Part shown: piece after piece, positions 16,629-25,285 of the stretch
Layout of the letters: the number at the start of each line of letters is the position of its first letter
How positions within the stretch are numbered: the first letter of the stretch is position 1
Source: Cohnella hashimotonis
Lineage (GTDB): Bacteria; Bacillota; Bacilli; Paenibacillales; Paenibacillaceae
Reading direction: 5' to 3'
Length of the DNA: 64,000 nt
NCBI RefSeq assembly: GCF_030014955.1
Contig: NZ_JAGRPV010000001.1
Location: 5,642,001 to 5,706,000 of the forward strand
The notes under the pieces: model-generated
Told to the model about the DNA's origin: nothing
Seen by the model: only the letters and a program-made list of their open reading frames with translations
The model's database searches: none
Position numbers and translations under genes: made by a program

Positions 16629-17288
16629 CTAAAACTTGTCGGGGAACTGCTTCACGATGCCCTCGGTCAGGATGTCCGCCAAGTGAATCATATGGATCTC
16701 GTTCTTGTCCGTCGCGGCGATATCTCCCTTCCAATCTCCCTTGAGACAGTCGAGGACAATCTCCGTGATCAATTGAAGATGCGTATAGAGCATGTCCTGC
16801 AGCGTCTTGAACGACCAATTCGGGTTGGCCCCGCTCAGAAACTTGGCGATGTCGTCAGCGTTCCGATGCCAGTCGGCCTCAAGCTTCGTCACGTCCGCCT
16901 GATTGCCGGCTTTGGCGGCGGCTACGATTTTGACCGCGATCTGAATATGCTCTCTCAGCAGATCGGCCAGCTTGTCGCCGGCGGCTGCCCCATAATAAGG
17001 CTTGATGAGATCGCCGATGTCCTGCTGATTGCGGAGCAGACGGTCCAGCACGTCCTGCTGATCCGGACGATTGTCCATCGCGCTGACAATGTAGCTTCTC
17101 GTCCAGATCGTATGGTCGATCCACGCTTTTTGCATATCTGTTTTCAGCTGCACCATTTTGGGGCTCAGGCAGGCCTTGTCCTTGCTCTTGTCCGCCATCG
17201 CTTGAACGGATCCCGTGCCGCTCGTCATGCCAAAAACAAGCGCCAGGACCAATAGCAATGCCGGCATCCATCTGTTTTTCAAATTCAT
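16629..17288 (-). CDS. Small secreted helical protein of unknown function
   Basis: 219 residues. A Sec signal peptide (about 1-30: charged start, hydrophobic core ALLLVLALVFG, cleavage near SVQA-MA) is followed by a mostly helical, charged mature part of about 190 residues. WIDHTIWTRSYIVSAM and HIQIAVKIV look like conserved helices, and two Cys (in KDKACLSP and LDCLKG) could form a disulfide. I do not recognise a named family. The ATG at 17288 sits only three bases from GAGGAG; an in-frame TTG two codons later has better spacing, so the start is uncertain by two residues. It stands alone, with its own terminator. Confidence 0.75.
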   Translation of the reverse strand: MNLKNRWMPALLLVLALVFGMTSGTGSVQAMADKSKDKACLSPKMVQLKTDMQKAWIDHTIWTRSYIVSAMDNRPDQQDVLDRLLRNQQDIGDLIKPYYGAAAGDKLADLLREHIQIAVKIVAAAKAGNQADVTKLEADWHRNADDIAKFLSGANPNWSFKTLQDMLYTHLQLITEIVLDCLKGDWKGDIAATDKNEIHMIHLADILTEGIVKQFPDKF

Positions 17289-17311
17289 CTGCTCCTCTAT
17301 GCGGTTGAAAT

Positions 17312-17342
17312 GACAGGCTGGTTTATTTTGGTTGAGCCTGTC
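17312..17342. other. Hairpin between the kinase gene and the secreted protein gene
   Basis: GACAGGCT/AGCCTGTC, a perfect 8-bp inverted repeat with a 15-base loop. On the plus strand it is followed by CCTTTTT. It could end the minus-strand kinase message, but the better T-tract is on the plus strand, where no upstream gene is read. Confidence 0.5.
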
Positions 17343-17397
17343 CCTTTTTATTCAACCGCGCGGATGGCAGGATGCCGGGCGGATGCCGGGTTGGCGT

Positions 17398-19173
17398 TCA
17401 GCCCTCCGCTTCTCCCCTGACAACGAGGCGGAAGGTCGTTCCTTCCCCCTCCTTGCTCGACACTTCGAAGCCGAATTTGTCCTTGTAATACAGCTTCAGC
17501 CGATAATAAACGTTTTTGATGCCGACGCTCTCCCCCATTTCCTCGCTCTGCTCCAGCTCGCTTAAGATGGACGCCAGCCTGTCCGGCGGGATGCCCGCCC
17601 CGTTATCCTGCACGGTGCAGACAAGTCCCTCGGCGGTCTTCGCGACCGCGATGCGAATCAGTCCGCCCTCCTTCAGCTTTTCGATGCCGTGAATGCTGGC
17701 GTTCTCTACGAGCGGCTGCAGCGTCATCTTCGGAATCATGAGGCCCAGCACCGACTCGTCGGCTTCGATCCGATAGTCGAGCTTGTCCCCGAACCGGTAT
17801 TTCTGGATGTCGAGGAAGCACGCGACGAGATCGAGCTCGTCCCGGATCGTCACCCAGTCTTTGCCCCAGGTGAGCGACTTGCGGAAAATTTTGGCCATGC
17901 TGTGAATGATGCGCGCCGTCTCCTCTTCCTTTTTCATCAGGCTGCGCATGCGTATCGTCTCGAGCGAATTGAATAGAAAATGCGGATTGATCTGGCTCTG
18001 CAGCGCGTGCAGCTGCGACTGGTTGCGCTTGATGAGCAGCTCCTTCTTCTGAATGTCCGCGATGTAGACGTCGTGGATGAGGCTCTTGATCTGCAGCGTC
18101 ATCCGGTTGAACTCGGCCGTCAGCTGCCCGATCTCATCCTGGGCGTCCTGCCGCGCGATCGTCTCGAACGTATGGTTTTTTACCTTTTTCATATGCTTCA
18201 GGATACGCACCAGCCGCGCGTTGAGCGACCGGGAAAACCAGATGATGATGAGCGTCGGCAGCAGCACGTTGGGAATGGCCAGATACAGCACGAAGTATTT
18301 GGACTTGCGCACCTCCTCCAGCACCGCCGATTCCTTGAATCTGCCCACGATCCGCCAGTCGGACAGATAGGGGACGCCCTTGAAGTCCTCGTCGATGACA
18401 ATCGTGTCCTTGGACACCGGGGTCGCGGCAAAATCGGCCGTCTGCGCGAGGTCGACTTCCGGATTGGTCGTGTACTGAATCTCGTTGCCCTGCAGCAGGT
18501 ACAGATCTCCCTCCAGGGTCACGTTATGGAAGATCTCCTTGATCGCTTCGGGATGGAGATCGATCTTCATGTACTTTTCCCATGGCTCCGCGGCCTCGGT
18601 ATCGGCGATCTTGCGGACGACGCTCAGCATGTCGCCGGTCGCGCCGGGATAGTCGGACGTCGTCCGCAGCACGATCGGGGCCGACAGCGCCGAATCGCGG
18701 ACGAGCCGGTACCACGGCTGCTCTCTCGTGCTTGCCATGACGGGCTCGACCTGCCCGCCATAGATAAGCGTATCGTTGTCCGAATACAGCGTAATGCGCT
18801 GGATCGCCTCGTACACGGGACTATATTTATTAAGCATGCTGATAATGTAGGTTTGATAGTTGTACACGTAATCCGACGGCACGTCGTAATTTTTGTCCAT
18901 GTATTCGATCAGCAGCGCATCGTTATAGATGACCGCGGAGATGCCGACGGCCACGTTGACCTGCGTCATGAAGTCGTTGCGGATCTGCTCGATGGCGAGC
19001 GAGATGTCTCTCATCTTCTGCTTTTTGACGTTGTTGGTCGTAATGTTGTAGAAAATAACGTTCGTCAGCACGACCGGGATGAACACCGACAAAAAGTAGA
19101 CGATCAGCATTTTGTTGCGGAGCCTGACGTTATTTAAGCTGAAGGCCCGCTTCCGAATCCGTCGCAATCCCAT
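17398..19173 (-). CDS. Sensor histidine kinase, YesM type
   Basis: About 591 residues. Membrane helix near 20-42, extracellular dCache-like sensor to about 290, second helix at about 295-313, HAMP, then a His_kinase/HATPase pair. The phospho-acceptor is in QINPHFLFNS (His398 from this start), the N box is LQPLVENASIHG, and the G box is DNGAGIPPDR. YesM kinases sense extracellular sugars or stress and phosphorylate a YesN partner, here encoded immediately upstream. The first possible start is GTG at 19188; CAGGGA six bases before the ATG at 19173 favours the latter. The response regulator gene comes first and its stop lies 24 bp upstream. No importer is adjacent, so the target is unknown. Confidence 0.88.
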   Translation of the reverse strand: MGLRRIRKRAFSLNNVRLRNKMLIVYFLSVFIPVVLTNVIFYNITTNNVKKQKMRDISLAIEQIRNDFMTQVNVAVGISAVIYNDALLIEYMDKNYDVPSDYVYNYQTYIISMLNKYSPVYEAIQRITLYSDNDTLIYGGQVEPVMASTREQPWYRLVRDSALSAPIVLRTTSDYPGATGDMLSVVRKIADTEAAEPWEKYMKIDLHPEAIKEIFHNVTLEGDLYLLQGNEIQYTTNPEVDLAQTADFAATPVSKDTIVIDEDFKGVPYLSDWRIVGRFKESAVLEEVRKSKYFVLYLAIPNVLLPTLIIIWFSRSLNARLVRILKHMKKVKNHTFETIARQDAQDEIGQLTAEFNRMTLQIKSLIHDVYIADIQKKELLIKRNQSQLHALQSQINPHFLFNSLETIRMRSLMKKEEETARIIHSMAKIFRKSLTWGKDWVTIRDELDLVACFLDIQKYRFGDKLDYRIEADESVLGLMIPKMTLQPLVENASIHGIEKLKEGGLIRIAVAKTAEGLVCTVQDNGAGIPPDRLASILSELEQSEEMGESVGIKNVYYRLKLYYKDKFGFEVSSKEGEGTTFRLVVRGEAEG

Positions 19174-19197
19174 TCGCATTCCCTGCACCGCCGATAA

Positions 19198-20787
19198 TCA
19201 GATCTTTTCGCCGATGGCATTTTTGTACGCGGTCGGCGTTTTCCGTTCGACCTTCTCGAATTGGGTGACGAAGTAGTCGGCATTGCAGAAGCCCACGCTA
19301 GCCGCGATCTCGTACACCTTTTTGTCCGTCTGGCGGAGCTGGCGCTTCGCTTCCTGAATGCGCAGCTGCAGCACGTATTCGTTGAAGTAGACCCGGTACG
19401 TTTTCTTGAACAGCTGCCCGAGGTAGACCGCGTTCATGTAATAGCGCTGCGCGATGCTCTTCAAGCTGATATTCTCGTGGAAATGCTGATCGATGTACGC
19501 CTTGATCTTGGCGATATCGCCCTTGCCGATCGATTCGCGCAGCGACGAGATATAATCGGCGCATTCGGTCAGGAAGGCCAGCAGCAATTGCCGCAGTCCC
19601 GCGAGCGAGCGAGGGGCTTCCTGCCAGCCGATCGCCGCATTCATCGTCTTCAGCTTGCGGTCGTCGCCCTGCATCGTGCGGACGATGCCCGTCGCCCCGT
19701 AAACGACGCGGGATACGGCCGCCGCGACGGCGTCCGGCGCAAAGCGCTGCTCGCGGAACGCCGCGAGCATCCGGTCCAGGGCGTCCGTCATCGCGCCCGC
19801 ATCATGCTCCTCCAGCCCTTCAAGCAGCGCGGCGTATACCGCGGGCTCGATCTCGCGGCAGGCGTCGGTCTCGGTATCGCGCAGCTCTTCGAACAGGAGG
19901 ACCGTATCCCCGGCCTTCGCGAACTTCGCTCTGCGCGCCTCCTGCGCGGACAAAAAGGACTGTCGGGCCCGCAGGAGGCCCGGCGCGGCCTCGCCGACGT
20001 AGACGCGGGCCACGGTGCCGTCGCCGCAGCCGGCCACTCTCGCCAGGCGCTCGCCCAGCGCCTTCGCCTCGCGCGCATCGGCCGTGCCCGGCACGAGGAG
20101 GCCCAGCTCGTACCGGTCCCTGAAGTGAACGTAAGGCTCGCAGGAGCAAGGCGGCACGGCGCCCGCCTCCGACACGGCGCGGGCGAGCGCGCGGGCCGCG
20201 TCGCCGGCGCGACGCAGCGCCGCCTCGGGCTCCTCCTCCGTCGGCGCGTCGTTCAGCTCGACGGCGTAATAGCGGAATTGCAAATCCGCCTGCCATCCCA
20301 GCGTATGGCGGCCCGCGTCCAGCTCGCGCGCCTCCGCGCGTCCCGACACGAGCGCTTCGAACAGCGACGGGCGCCGCAGCGCGTCCTCCGCTTCGGTCCG
20401 CTCCTGCTCCCGCTTCAGCTGCTCGCCGATCCGGACAAGGCAGGCGATAAGCTCATATTCGTCGATCGGCTTCAGCAGATAGTCTTGCACGCCGAAGCGT
20501 ACGGCCTGCTGCGCGTACTTGAAGTCGCCGAAGCCGCTGATGATGATAAAGTGCGTGCCGCGATAGCCGCGCTCCTGCGCCGCCCGGATCATCTCGAGTC
20601 CGTCGAGCACGGGCATGCGGATATCGGTGACGACAATGTCCGGCGACAGGCGGCCGATCAGCCCCAACGCCTCTTCCCCGTCCTCCGCTTCTCCCGCCAC
20701 CTCGAAGCCGTACTGCTCCCAGGGAATCAAGCCCGCCAACCCTTTGCGGGCGAACATTTCGTCGTCCACCAGAATGACCTTTCTCAT
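19198..20787 (-). CDS. Response regulator with AraC-type DNA-binding domain, YesN type
   Basis: 529 residues. Receiver domain 1-120 with phospho-acceptor Asp55 in VVTDIRMP and the switch Lys in LLKPIDEY; a long middle linker of about 300 residues typical of Paenibacillaceae YesN proteins; and a C-terminal double HTH (about 425-525, with ISLKSIAQRYYMNAVYLGQL). The RBS GGGAGG precedes the ATG. A perfect cre box and a plausible promoter lie 40 bp upstream, so carbon catabolite control is expected. Paired with the kinase at 17398. Confidence 0.9.
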   Translation of the reverse strand: MRKVILVDDEMFARKGLAGLIPWEQYGFEVAGEAEDGEEALGLIGRLSPDIVVTDIRMPVLDGLEMIRAAQERGYRGTHFIIISGFGDFKYAQQAVRFGVQDYLLKPIDEYELIACLVRIGEQLKREQERTEAEDALRRPSLFEALVSGRAEARELDAGRHTLGWQADLQFRYYAVELNDAPTEEEPEAALRRAGDAARALARAVSEAGAVPPCSCEPYVHFRDRYELGLLVPGTADAREAKALGERLARVAGCGDGTVARVYVGEAAPGLLRARQSFLSAQEARRAKFAKAGDTVLLFEELRDTETDACREIEPAVYAALLEGLEEHDAGAMTDALDRMLAAFREQRFAPDAVAAAVSRVVYGATGIVRTMQGDDRKLKTMNAAIGWQEAPRSLAGLRQLLLAFLTECADYISSLRESIGKGDIAKIKAYIDQHFHENISLKSIAQRYYMNAVYLGQLFKKTYRVYFNEYVLQLRIQEAKRQLRQTDKKVYEIAASVGFCNADYFVTQFEKVERKTPTAYKNAIGEKI

Positions 20788-20825
20788 GGCAACCTCCCGT
20801 CCGGCCCGATCGTCTCGGCATCGTT

Positions 20826-20854
20826 ATTGTAATCGCTTTCATATCTCGTGCCGA
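20826..20854 (-). promoter_or_regulatory. Promoter of the YesN/YesM pair with an overlapping cre box
   Basis: Minus strand: TCGGCA (20854-20849), 17 bp, TACAAT (20831-20826). The 16-base ATGAAAGCGATTACAA (20842-20827) matches the CcpA cre consensus WTGNAANCGNWNNCWW at every fixed position and covers the -10 box. Repression by CcpA-HPr(Ser-P) in good carbon supply is the expected effect. A hairpin CGTGCCG/CGGCACG lies next to it at 20847-20864. Confidence 0.7.
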
Positions 20855-21178
20855 AGGCGGCACGGCATTTTATCGTCTTCGCTGCTTCTATTGTAGCGTA
20901 TCGCGGTCCCGGCCGCACTTTCAAAACTTAGCATATTTCTTTGTAAATTTAACAAGTGCGGCCGCTGTGCGGCGGAGCTAAACTTTGGACGGTGTTAAAC
21001 CATGGTTTGCGGGGGTGTCCGAGGACATAAGCTCTGCTACAATGAGAGCGCTTCGGTCCTCGGCGGAACGCCGAGCGATCGCGTCCAGGCTGAAATCACA
21101 GCGAAAACAGGGCGGCTGCCGTCACGGAATGCGGAGCTGCCAAAAAGCGCCTATCTCACGTGAAAGCGGGTCTTGCCC
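20843..21178. other. Divergent intergenic region with one strong RNA hairpin
   Basis: No gene seen. It holds a TACAAT box at 21038-21043, possibly the -10 of the Nif3-like gene (its -35 is poor), and a perfect hairpin CTCGGCG-GAA-CGCCGAG at 21059-21075 without a U-tract. The hairpin would lie in the 5' leader of the Nif3-like gene. I do not recognise a riboswitch class. Confidence 0.4.
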
Positions 21179-21976
21179 ATGCCCCTTGCTATTCGCGACA
21201 TGATCGCCTGGCTGCGCGGCGATGTGCCGCCGGTCGCGGATACGGTCGACGTCCTGCTCGGCCCCCACGATCCGGATGCGCCGGTTAGCGGCGCGGCCGT
21301 CGCCTTCATGCCTTCGATCGAAGCGGTGGAGCGCGCGGCTGCGCTGGGCGCCAATCTGCTGATCGCCCACGAGGGCCTCTACTACAGCCACCGGACGCCC
21401 GATCGGCTCCCGGAAGGCGATCCCGTCTATGCGTTCAAGCAGGACTTGCTCCGCCGGTCCGGCGTCGCCGTGTATCGCCATCACGATTATTGCCACCGCG
21501 CGGCGCCCGATCCGATCACGCTAGGCATGGTCCGGGCGCTGGGCTGGAAGGCCGAGCTCCAGCGCATGCTGCCGGCGGCGGCGGTGCTCGCCGTCCCGGC
21601 GATGCGCGCGGACGAGGCGGCCGCGCACGTCAAGGCGCGGCTCGGCCTGTCGGGCGTCCGCTTTGCGGGCGACGCCGCCGCGCTCTGTCGCCGCGTCGGC
21701 GTGCTCGCCGGCTATCGCGGCGGCGGCGGGCTCGCGATCCCGCTTCTGCGCGAGGAGCGGCTCGACTTGATCGTCGCCGGCGAAGGACCCGAGTGGGAGA
21801 CGCCGGAATACGTGCGGGACGCGGTCCATCTTGGCGCGGCGAAGGCGATGCTCTTCATCGGGCACGCCGAGAGCGAGGCGCCCGGCATGCGGCTCGTGGC
21901 GGAGCGGCTGCGCATGGCATTTCCCGGGCTGCCGGTCCATTGGCTGGACGGTGATCCGGCGCTGCGGTACCTGTAG
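21179..21976 (+). CDS. Nif3-like dinuclear metal centre protein
   Basis: 265 residues of the Nif3/DUF34 family, hexameric proteins with a two-metal site and no settled function (GTP cyclohydrolase-like and nucleotide-related roles have been proposed). Metal-ligand regions seen: LLIAHEGLYYSHR, VYRHHDYCHR and the C-terminal FIGHAESEAPGM. It is shorter than YqfO-type members, which carry an extra central domain. A TTG at 21173 gives two more residues; the ATG at 21179 is preferred, with only a weak RBS (AAAGCGGG). It stands alone and converges on the SUMF1-like gene. Confidence 0.8.
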   Translation: MPLAIRDMIAWLRGDVPPVADTVDVLLGPHDPDAPVSGAAVAFMPSIEAVERAAALGANLLIAHEGLYYSHRTPDRLPEGDPVYAFKQDLLRRSGVAVYRHHDYCHRAAPDPITLGMVRALGWKAELQRMLPAAAVLAVPAMRADEAAAHVKARLGLSGVRFAGDAAALCRRVGVLAGYRGGGGLAIPLLREERLDLIVAGEGPEWETPEYVRDAVHLGAAKAMLFIGHAESEAPGMRLVAERLRMAFPGLPVHWLDGDPALRYL

Positions 21977-22054
21977 CGGCTCGCCGCAAGCGCCGGGACC
22001 GGGCTCCGATGCAGCGGCACGATTCACGGATGGCCCGCACTTCCTGGCGCGGCG

Positions 22055-22957
22055 TTATGCCTTCGGTCCGGCCGCGCGAACGACGCGAAATCCCTGGTCC
22101 GGCCCGACGCCGCTCGCCTCGAACTTGCCGCGGTAGGCCGTCTCCCCGCTGCCGATGTCGCCGATCCACCCGCCGCCTTTGACGATACGGAACAGGCCGC
22201 TCCCGAGCTCCGGATCCTCATACCAGTCCCAGCACCATTCCCGAACGTTGCCGGTCATATCGTACAGCCCCAGCTCGTTAGGCTTCTTGCCGCCGACCGC
22301 CCGCGGCTGCGTATGGTTGTTCTCGATGGCGGGCCAGTTCCAGGCGCCGGACAGACGCTGCTCGCCGGCATTTCTCCAGTACCAGGCCGCCTCGTCCGCT
22401 TCGTTGCTCCCGCTGTACGTATAGCTCTTGCTCGCCGCGCCGCCGCCGGCCGCGTACTCCCACTCCGCCTCGGTAGGCAGCCGGTAACCGTCCGCTCCCT
22501 CGCGGATCGTGACGGTCCACTTCAGGGGATCGTTTTCGCTCCGATTGCGCGGATCCTTGTTCGTTTTGTCGATGACGTAGTAGGGCTCCAAGCCTTCCTT
22601 CAGACTTCGCTCATTGCAATACGCGACCGCGTCGTACCAGCTTACCATCTGCACCGGCAGACGGTCGCCCCTAAACGCCGAGGGGTTGCCGTCCATGACT
22701 TCGGTCCACTCTTTTTGCGTGACCTCGTAGCGGCCGATATAAAAGTCCGGCACCGCCGTCTCTTTTCCGTAAAATCCGGACTTCGTATTCGTGAAATGCC
22801 CCCCATCGATCAGCGCGAAGTTATCGCTTGCGGCAGGCGTCCCGCTTGCAGCAGTACGGGCGGGCGTTGTGCTCGCTGCCGGCTTGCCGTCGGACGAGCG
22901 AGCGCAAGCCGCGAGAAGGACGGCGGCGACAAGCGAAATCAAGGTAAGCTTTCTCAT
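22055..22957 (-). CDS. SUMF1 (formylglycine-enzyme-fold) lipoprotein
   Basis: 300 residues. Lipoprotein signal with lipobox LLAAC (Cys18), then a Ser/Thr/Ala linker to about 45 and a full SUMF1/FGE-sulfatase fold: IDGGHFTN, YIGRYEVTQKEWTEVM, MVSWYDAVAYCNERS, GYRLPTEAEWEYAA, NELGLYDMTGNVREWC and FRIVKGGGWIGD. The C-terminal segment that carries the two catalytic Cys of true formylglycine enzymes has none here (TAYRGKFEASGVGPDQGFRV), so it is probably not a sulfatase activator but a binding or structural protein outside the membrane. The start at 22957 has AAAGGAGG seven bases upstream; a longer reading to 22990 is less likely. Confidence 0.85.
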   Translation of the reverse strand: MRKLTLISLVAAVLLAACARSSDGKPAASTTPARTAASGTPAASDNFALIDGGHFTNTKSGFYGKETAVPDFYIGRYEVTQKEWTEVMDGNPSAFRGDRLPVQMVSWYDAVAYCNERSLKEGLEPYYVIDKTNKDPRNRSENDPLKWTVTIREGADGYRLPTEAEWEYAAGGGAASKSYTYSGSNEADEAAWYWRNAGEQRLSGAWNWPAIENNHTQPRAVGGKKPNELGLYDMTGNVREWCWDWYEDPELGSGLFRIVKGGGWIGDIGSGETAYRGKFEASGVGPDQGFRVVRAAGPKA

Positions 22958-23005
22958 GCATCTGCCTCCTTTCGGACGGGTCGAAGCCAATCGGTCCCCG
23001 GCGTT

Positions 23006-23044
23006 GAAAAAGAGAAGACCGCCGGCGGTTAGACCGGCGGTCTT
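23006..23044 (-). terminator. Intrinsic terminator of the xylanase gene
   Basis: A perfect 11-bp stem AAGACCGCCGG/CCGGCGGTCTT (23015-23025 and 23034-23044), followed on the minus strand by TCTCTTTTTC. It lies 22 bp past the GH11 stop codon. Confidence 0.85.
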
Positions 23045-23065
23045 GTGTCTCTCAATAGGGGGACA

Positions 23066-23701
23066 TTACCAGACGGTGACGTTGGAGCTGCCGCTGCTCT
23101 GGTAGCCTTCGGTCGCCAGCACTTGATAGGACCAGCTGCTGCCCAGGTTCATGCCTTTGCTCTTCCAGGCGTTGACGTGATTGCTGAAGGTGATCGCTAC
23201 GTTGCTTCCGGTCGGTCGCTTCGACTGCCGCACGCTCCAGTACTGGGTGAACGTCTGGGTGCCGTCGATCGAAGGCGCGTTGTAGCGCGTCGTCGTGTAA
23301 ATGTCATACGTGCCGCCGTCGCTGTTCACGGTACCTTTATAAGTCCCGGTCGGCCTGTAAGTGCCCCAGCTGTCCACGACGTAATATTCGATGAGCGAGT
23401 TGCGCGTCCAGCCGTACAGCGTCAGGTAACCGTTGCCCGAAGGCGCCCATACGCCGGCATTGTAATTAATGACCCGGTTCGGCGAGCCGGTGTTCCAGCC
23501 TTTGCCGACCACGAAGTTCCCGGTATTCGACCAGTTGACGCTGTAGTTGCCGCCGGAACCGTTGACCGCATTGACCGTCCCGCCGCCGTCCGTCCAATTC
23601 TGCCAATAGTCCGTCGCCGCGCTCGAGGCCGTCGCGAACAGGCCGAAGCTCATCGTAGCCGCCAGCAATGCCGAAGTCATTTTCTTTGAAAGTTTAAACA
23701 T
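23066..23701 (-). CDS. xynA: Secreted GH11 endo-1,4-beta-xylanase
   Basis: 211 residues; secreted single-domain endoxylanase, close to the 213 residues of Bacillus subtilis XynA. Sec signal about 1-28 (ending ATASSA). GH11 jelly-roll features: nucleophile Glu105 in [11 protein letters not shown], acid/base Glu198 in [11 protein letters not shown], and the thumb around [13 protein letters not shown]. Asn70 (GKGWNTG), next to the acid/base in the fold, suggests a neutral rather than acid optimum. The start ATG at 23701 has AGGAGG six bases upstream; a reading to 23851 would include the promoter. It is well placed to feed the importer and enzymes at 1-6141. It has its own cre box and terminator. 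Confidence 0.95.
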   Translation of the reverse strand: MFKLSKKMTSALLAATMSFGLFATASSAATDYWQNWTDGGGTVNAVNGSGGNYSVNWSNTGNFVVGKGWNTGSPNRVINYNAGVWAPSGNGYLTLYGWTRNSLIEYYVVDSWGTYRPTGTYKGTVNSDGGTYDIYTTTRYNAPSIDGTQTFTQYWSVRQSKRPTGSNVAITFSNHVNAWKSKGMNLGSSWSYQVLATEGYQSSGSSNVTVW

Positions 23702-23831
23702 CATATTCCTCCTCGTATTCGTTTCGGATTTAATCATGCCTCTCCAGGCACCGTTTGGGCCTTCCTCACGCAGCTCGCCCGTTTGCCGCGTCCGATATCG
23801 TGCCGAGTACGACTGCCTCACCTCCGAGTTC

Positions 23832-23855
23832 ATTATAAATTGTAAGCGCATCCAT
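23832..23855 (-). promoter_or_regulatory. xynA promoter -10 with an adjacent perfect cre box
   Basis: On the minus strand TATAAT occupies 23837-23832. TTGTAAGCGCATCCAT (plus strand, 23840-23855) matches WTGNAANCGNWNNCWW at all fixed positions and fills the -35/-10 spacer. The -35 itself is poor. CcpA binding here would block transcription, so xylanase should be off in glucose. The message would have a leader of about 120 bases. Confidence 0.7.
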
Positions 23856-23948
23856 AAATACCTAAGAAATTAAAGATTGGCCTCCAATAAATTTACAGAT
23901 TTGAAGTTCCCTATGAGATAGGCACCTTTAATAATCAACACATTTAGC

Positions 23949-23983
23949 CGATCTGTTCACATCTGAACAGATCGCTTTTTTTT
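23949..23983 (+). terminator. Plus-strand terminator with no upstream plus-strand gene
   Basis: A perfect 10-bp stem CGATCTGTTC/GAACAGATCG with a 6-base loop is followed by eight T residues. The nearest plus-strand gene upstream ends at 21976 and a minus-strand gene lies between, so it may end an unannotated small transcript or shield the alcohol dehydrogenase promoter, whose -35 begins 6 bp later. Confidence 0.75.
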
Positions 23984-23988
23984 AACCA

Positions 23989-24016
23989 TTGAATGCAGGC
24001 TTCGGCCCTCTATAAT
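23989..24016 (+). promoter_or_regulatory. Promoter of the alcohol dehydrogenase gene
   Basis: TTGAAT (23989-23994), 16 bp, TATAAT (24011-24016). Transcription would start near 24023, giving a leader of about 157 bases in which I see no known regulatory RNA. Confidence 0.6.
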
Positions 24017-24179
24017 AGACACGAGTCGATTAAACAAAACGTATCGAGCTTGCGCGGCGCGCTTTTATTGATTGCCGAATGGGGTGCGTCGTTGTCGTTG
24101 TCGTACTCGTAGGCGTATTGTCAAACCGCACGTTGCCCGCAGCTCCGCTACAAATCATGAACATCCAGGAGGTTTTAAG

Positions 24180-25226
24180 ATGATCACCGTTAACGCACGT
24201 GCGACCTTTGGCCCCGAAGGCCCGTTCAAACTGACCGAGATCGAACGCAGAGTGCTTCAGCCTCACGACGTTCTTATTGAAATTAAATACGCCGGCATCT
24301 GCCATTCCGATATCCACACCGCCCGCGGCGAGTGGGGGCCGGTTCAATATCCGCTCGTGCCGGGGCACGAGATCGCAGGCATCGTCGCTCAGGTCGGGCC
24401 GGCCGTCACCAAGCATGCCGTTGGGGACCGTGTCGGCGTCGGCTGCATGGTCGACTCTTGCGGCGATTGCCCGAACTGCCACAAGGGCGAGGAGCAGTAC
24501 TGCCTGAACGGCATGACGAGCACCTATGGCGCGATCGACAAGTACGGCCAATATACGCAAGGCGGCTATTCCACCCATATCGTGGTCACCGAGGACTTCG
24601 TCGTGCGCATCCCGGACGGGATCGCGCTTGACGCGGCCGCGCCGCTGCTATGTGCCGGCATCACCACCTATTCGCCGCTGCGCCACTGGGGCGCCGCTCC
24701 CGGCAGGCGCGTCGCCGTCGTCGGACTCGGCGGGCTGGGACATATGGCGGTGAAGCTCGCGCATGCGATGGGCGCGGAGGTCACGGTGCTCTCCCAATCG
24801 CTCAAGAAAAAAGAAGACGGCCTGAAGCTGGGCGCGGACCACTACTACGCAACGAGCGATCCGGAGACGTTCAAGACGCTGGCGGGCTCGTTCGACCTTA
24901 TTGTGAACACTGTGAGCGCGAAGCTTGACATGAGCGCTTACCTTTCGCTGCTGGCGCTGGACGGCACGCTGGTCAACGTCGGCGCGCCGGCGGAGCCGTT
25001 GTCGGTGAACGTATTCTCGCTGATCGGCCACCGCCGCTCGTTCGCCGGCTCGATGATCGGCGGCATACGCGAAACGCAGGAAATGCTCGACTTCTGCGCC
25101 GAGCACGGCATTGCGCCGGAGATCGAGGTCATCTCCGCGGACCGGATCGACGAAGCGTGGGAACGCGTGCTGGCTTCGGACGTGCGGTACCGGTTCGTCA
25201 TCGATATCGGCACGATGGAGGCTTGA
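24180..25226 (+). CDS. Zinc-dependent alcohol dehydrogenase / aldehyde reductase (YahK/CAD type)
   Basis: 348 residues; medium-chain dehydrogenase of the cinnamyl-alcohol-dehydrogenase-like group, expected to reduce aldehydes with NADPH in the cytoplasm. Catalytic zinc ligands lie in YAGICHSD and PGHE; the four structural-zinc Cys are in [15 protein letters not shown]; the Rossmann motif is [13 protein letters not shown]. The ATG at 24180 has CAGGAGG upstream; a frame extension to 24072 is non-coding. It stands alone on its own promoter. Downstream, without any other gene, begins repeat array A. Confidence 0.9.
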   Translation: MITVNARATFGPEGPFKLTEIERRVLQPHDVLIEIKYAGICHSDIHTARGEWGPVQYPLVPGHEIAGIVAQVGPAVTKHAVGDRVGVGCMVDSCGDCPNCHKGEEQYCLNGMTSTYGAIDKYGQYTQGGYSTHIVVTEDFVVRIPDGIALDAAAPLLCAGITTYSPLRHWGAAPGRRVAVVGLGGLGHMAVKLAHAMGAEVTVLSQSLKKKEDGLKLGADHYYATSDPETFKTLAGSFDLIVNTVSAKLDMSAYLSLLALDGTLVNVGAPAEPLSVNVFSLIGHRRSFAGSMIGGIRETQEMLDFCAEHGIAPEIEVISADRIDEAWERVLASDVRYRFVIDIGTMEA

Positions 25227-25285
25227 CTCCCGGTTTTTGGACCGGACTTCCAACAAACGCTTGCTTCGTCTCCCGGCTGCCGTAT

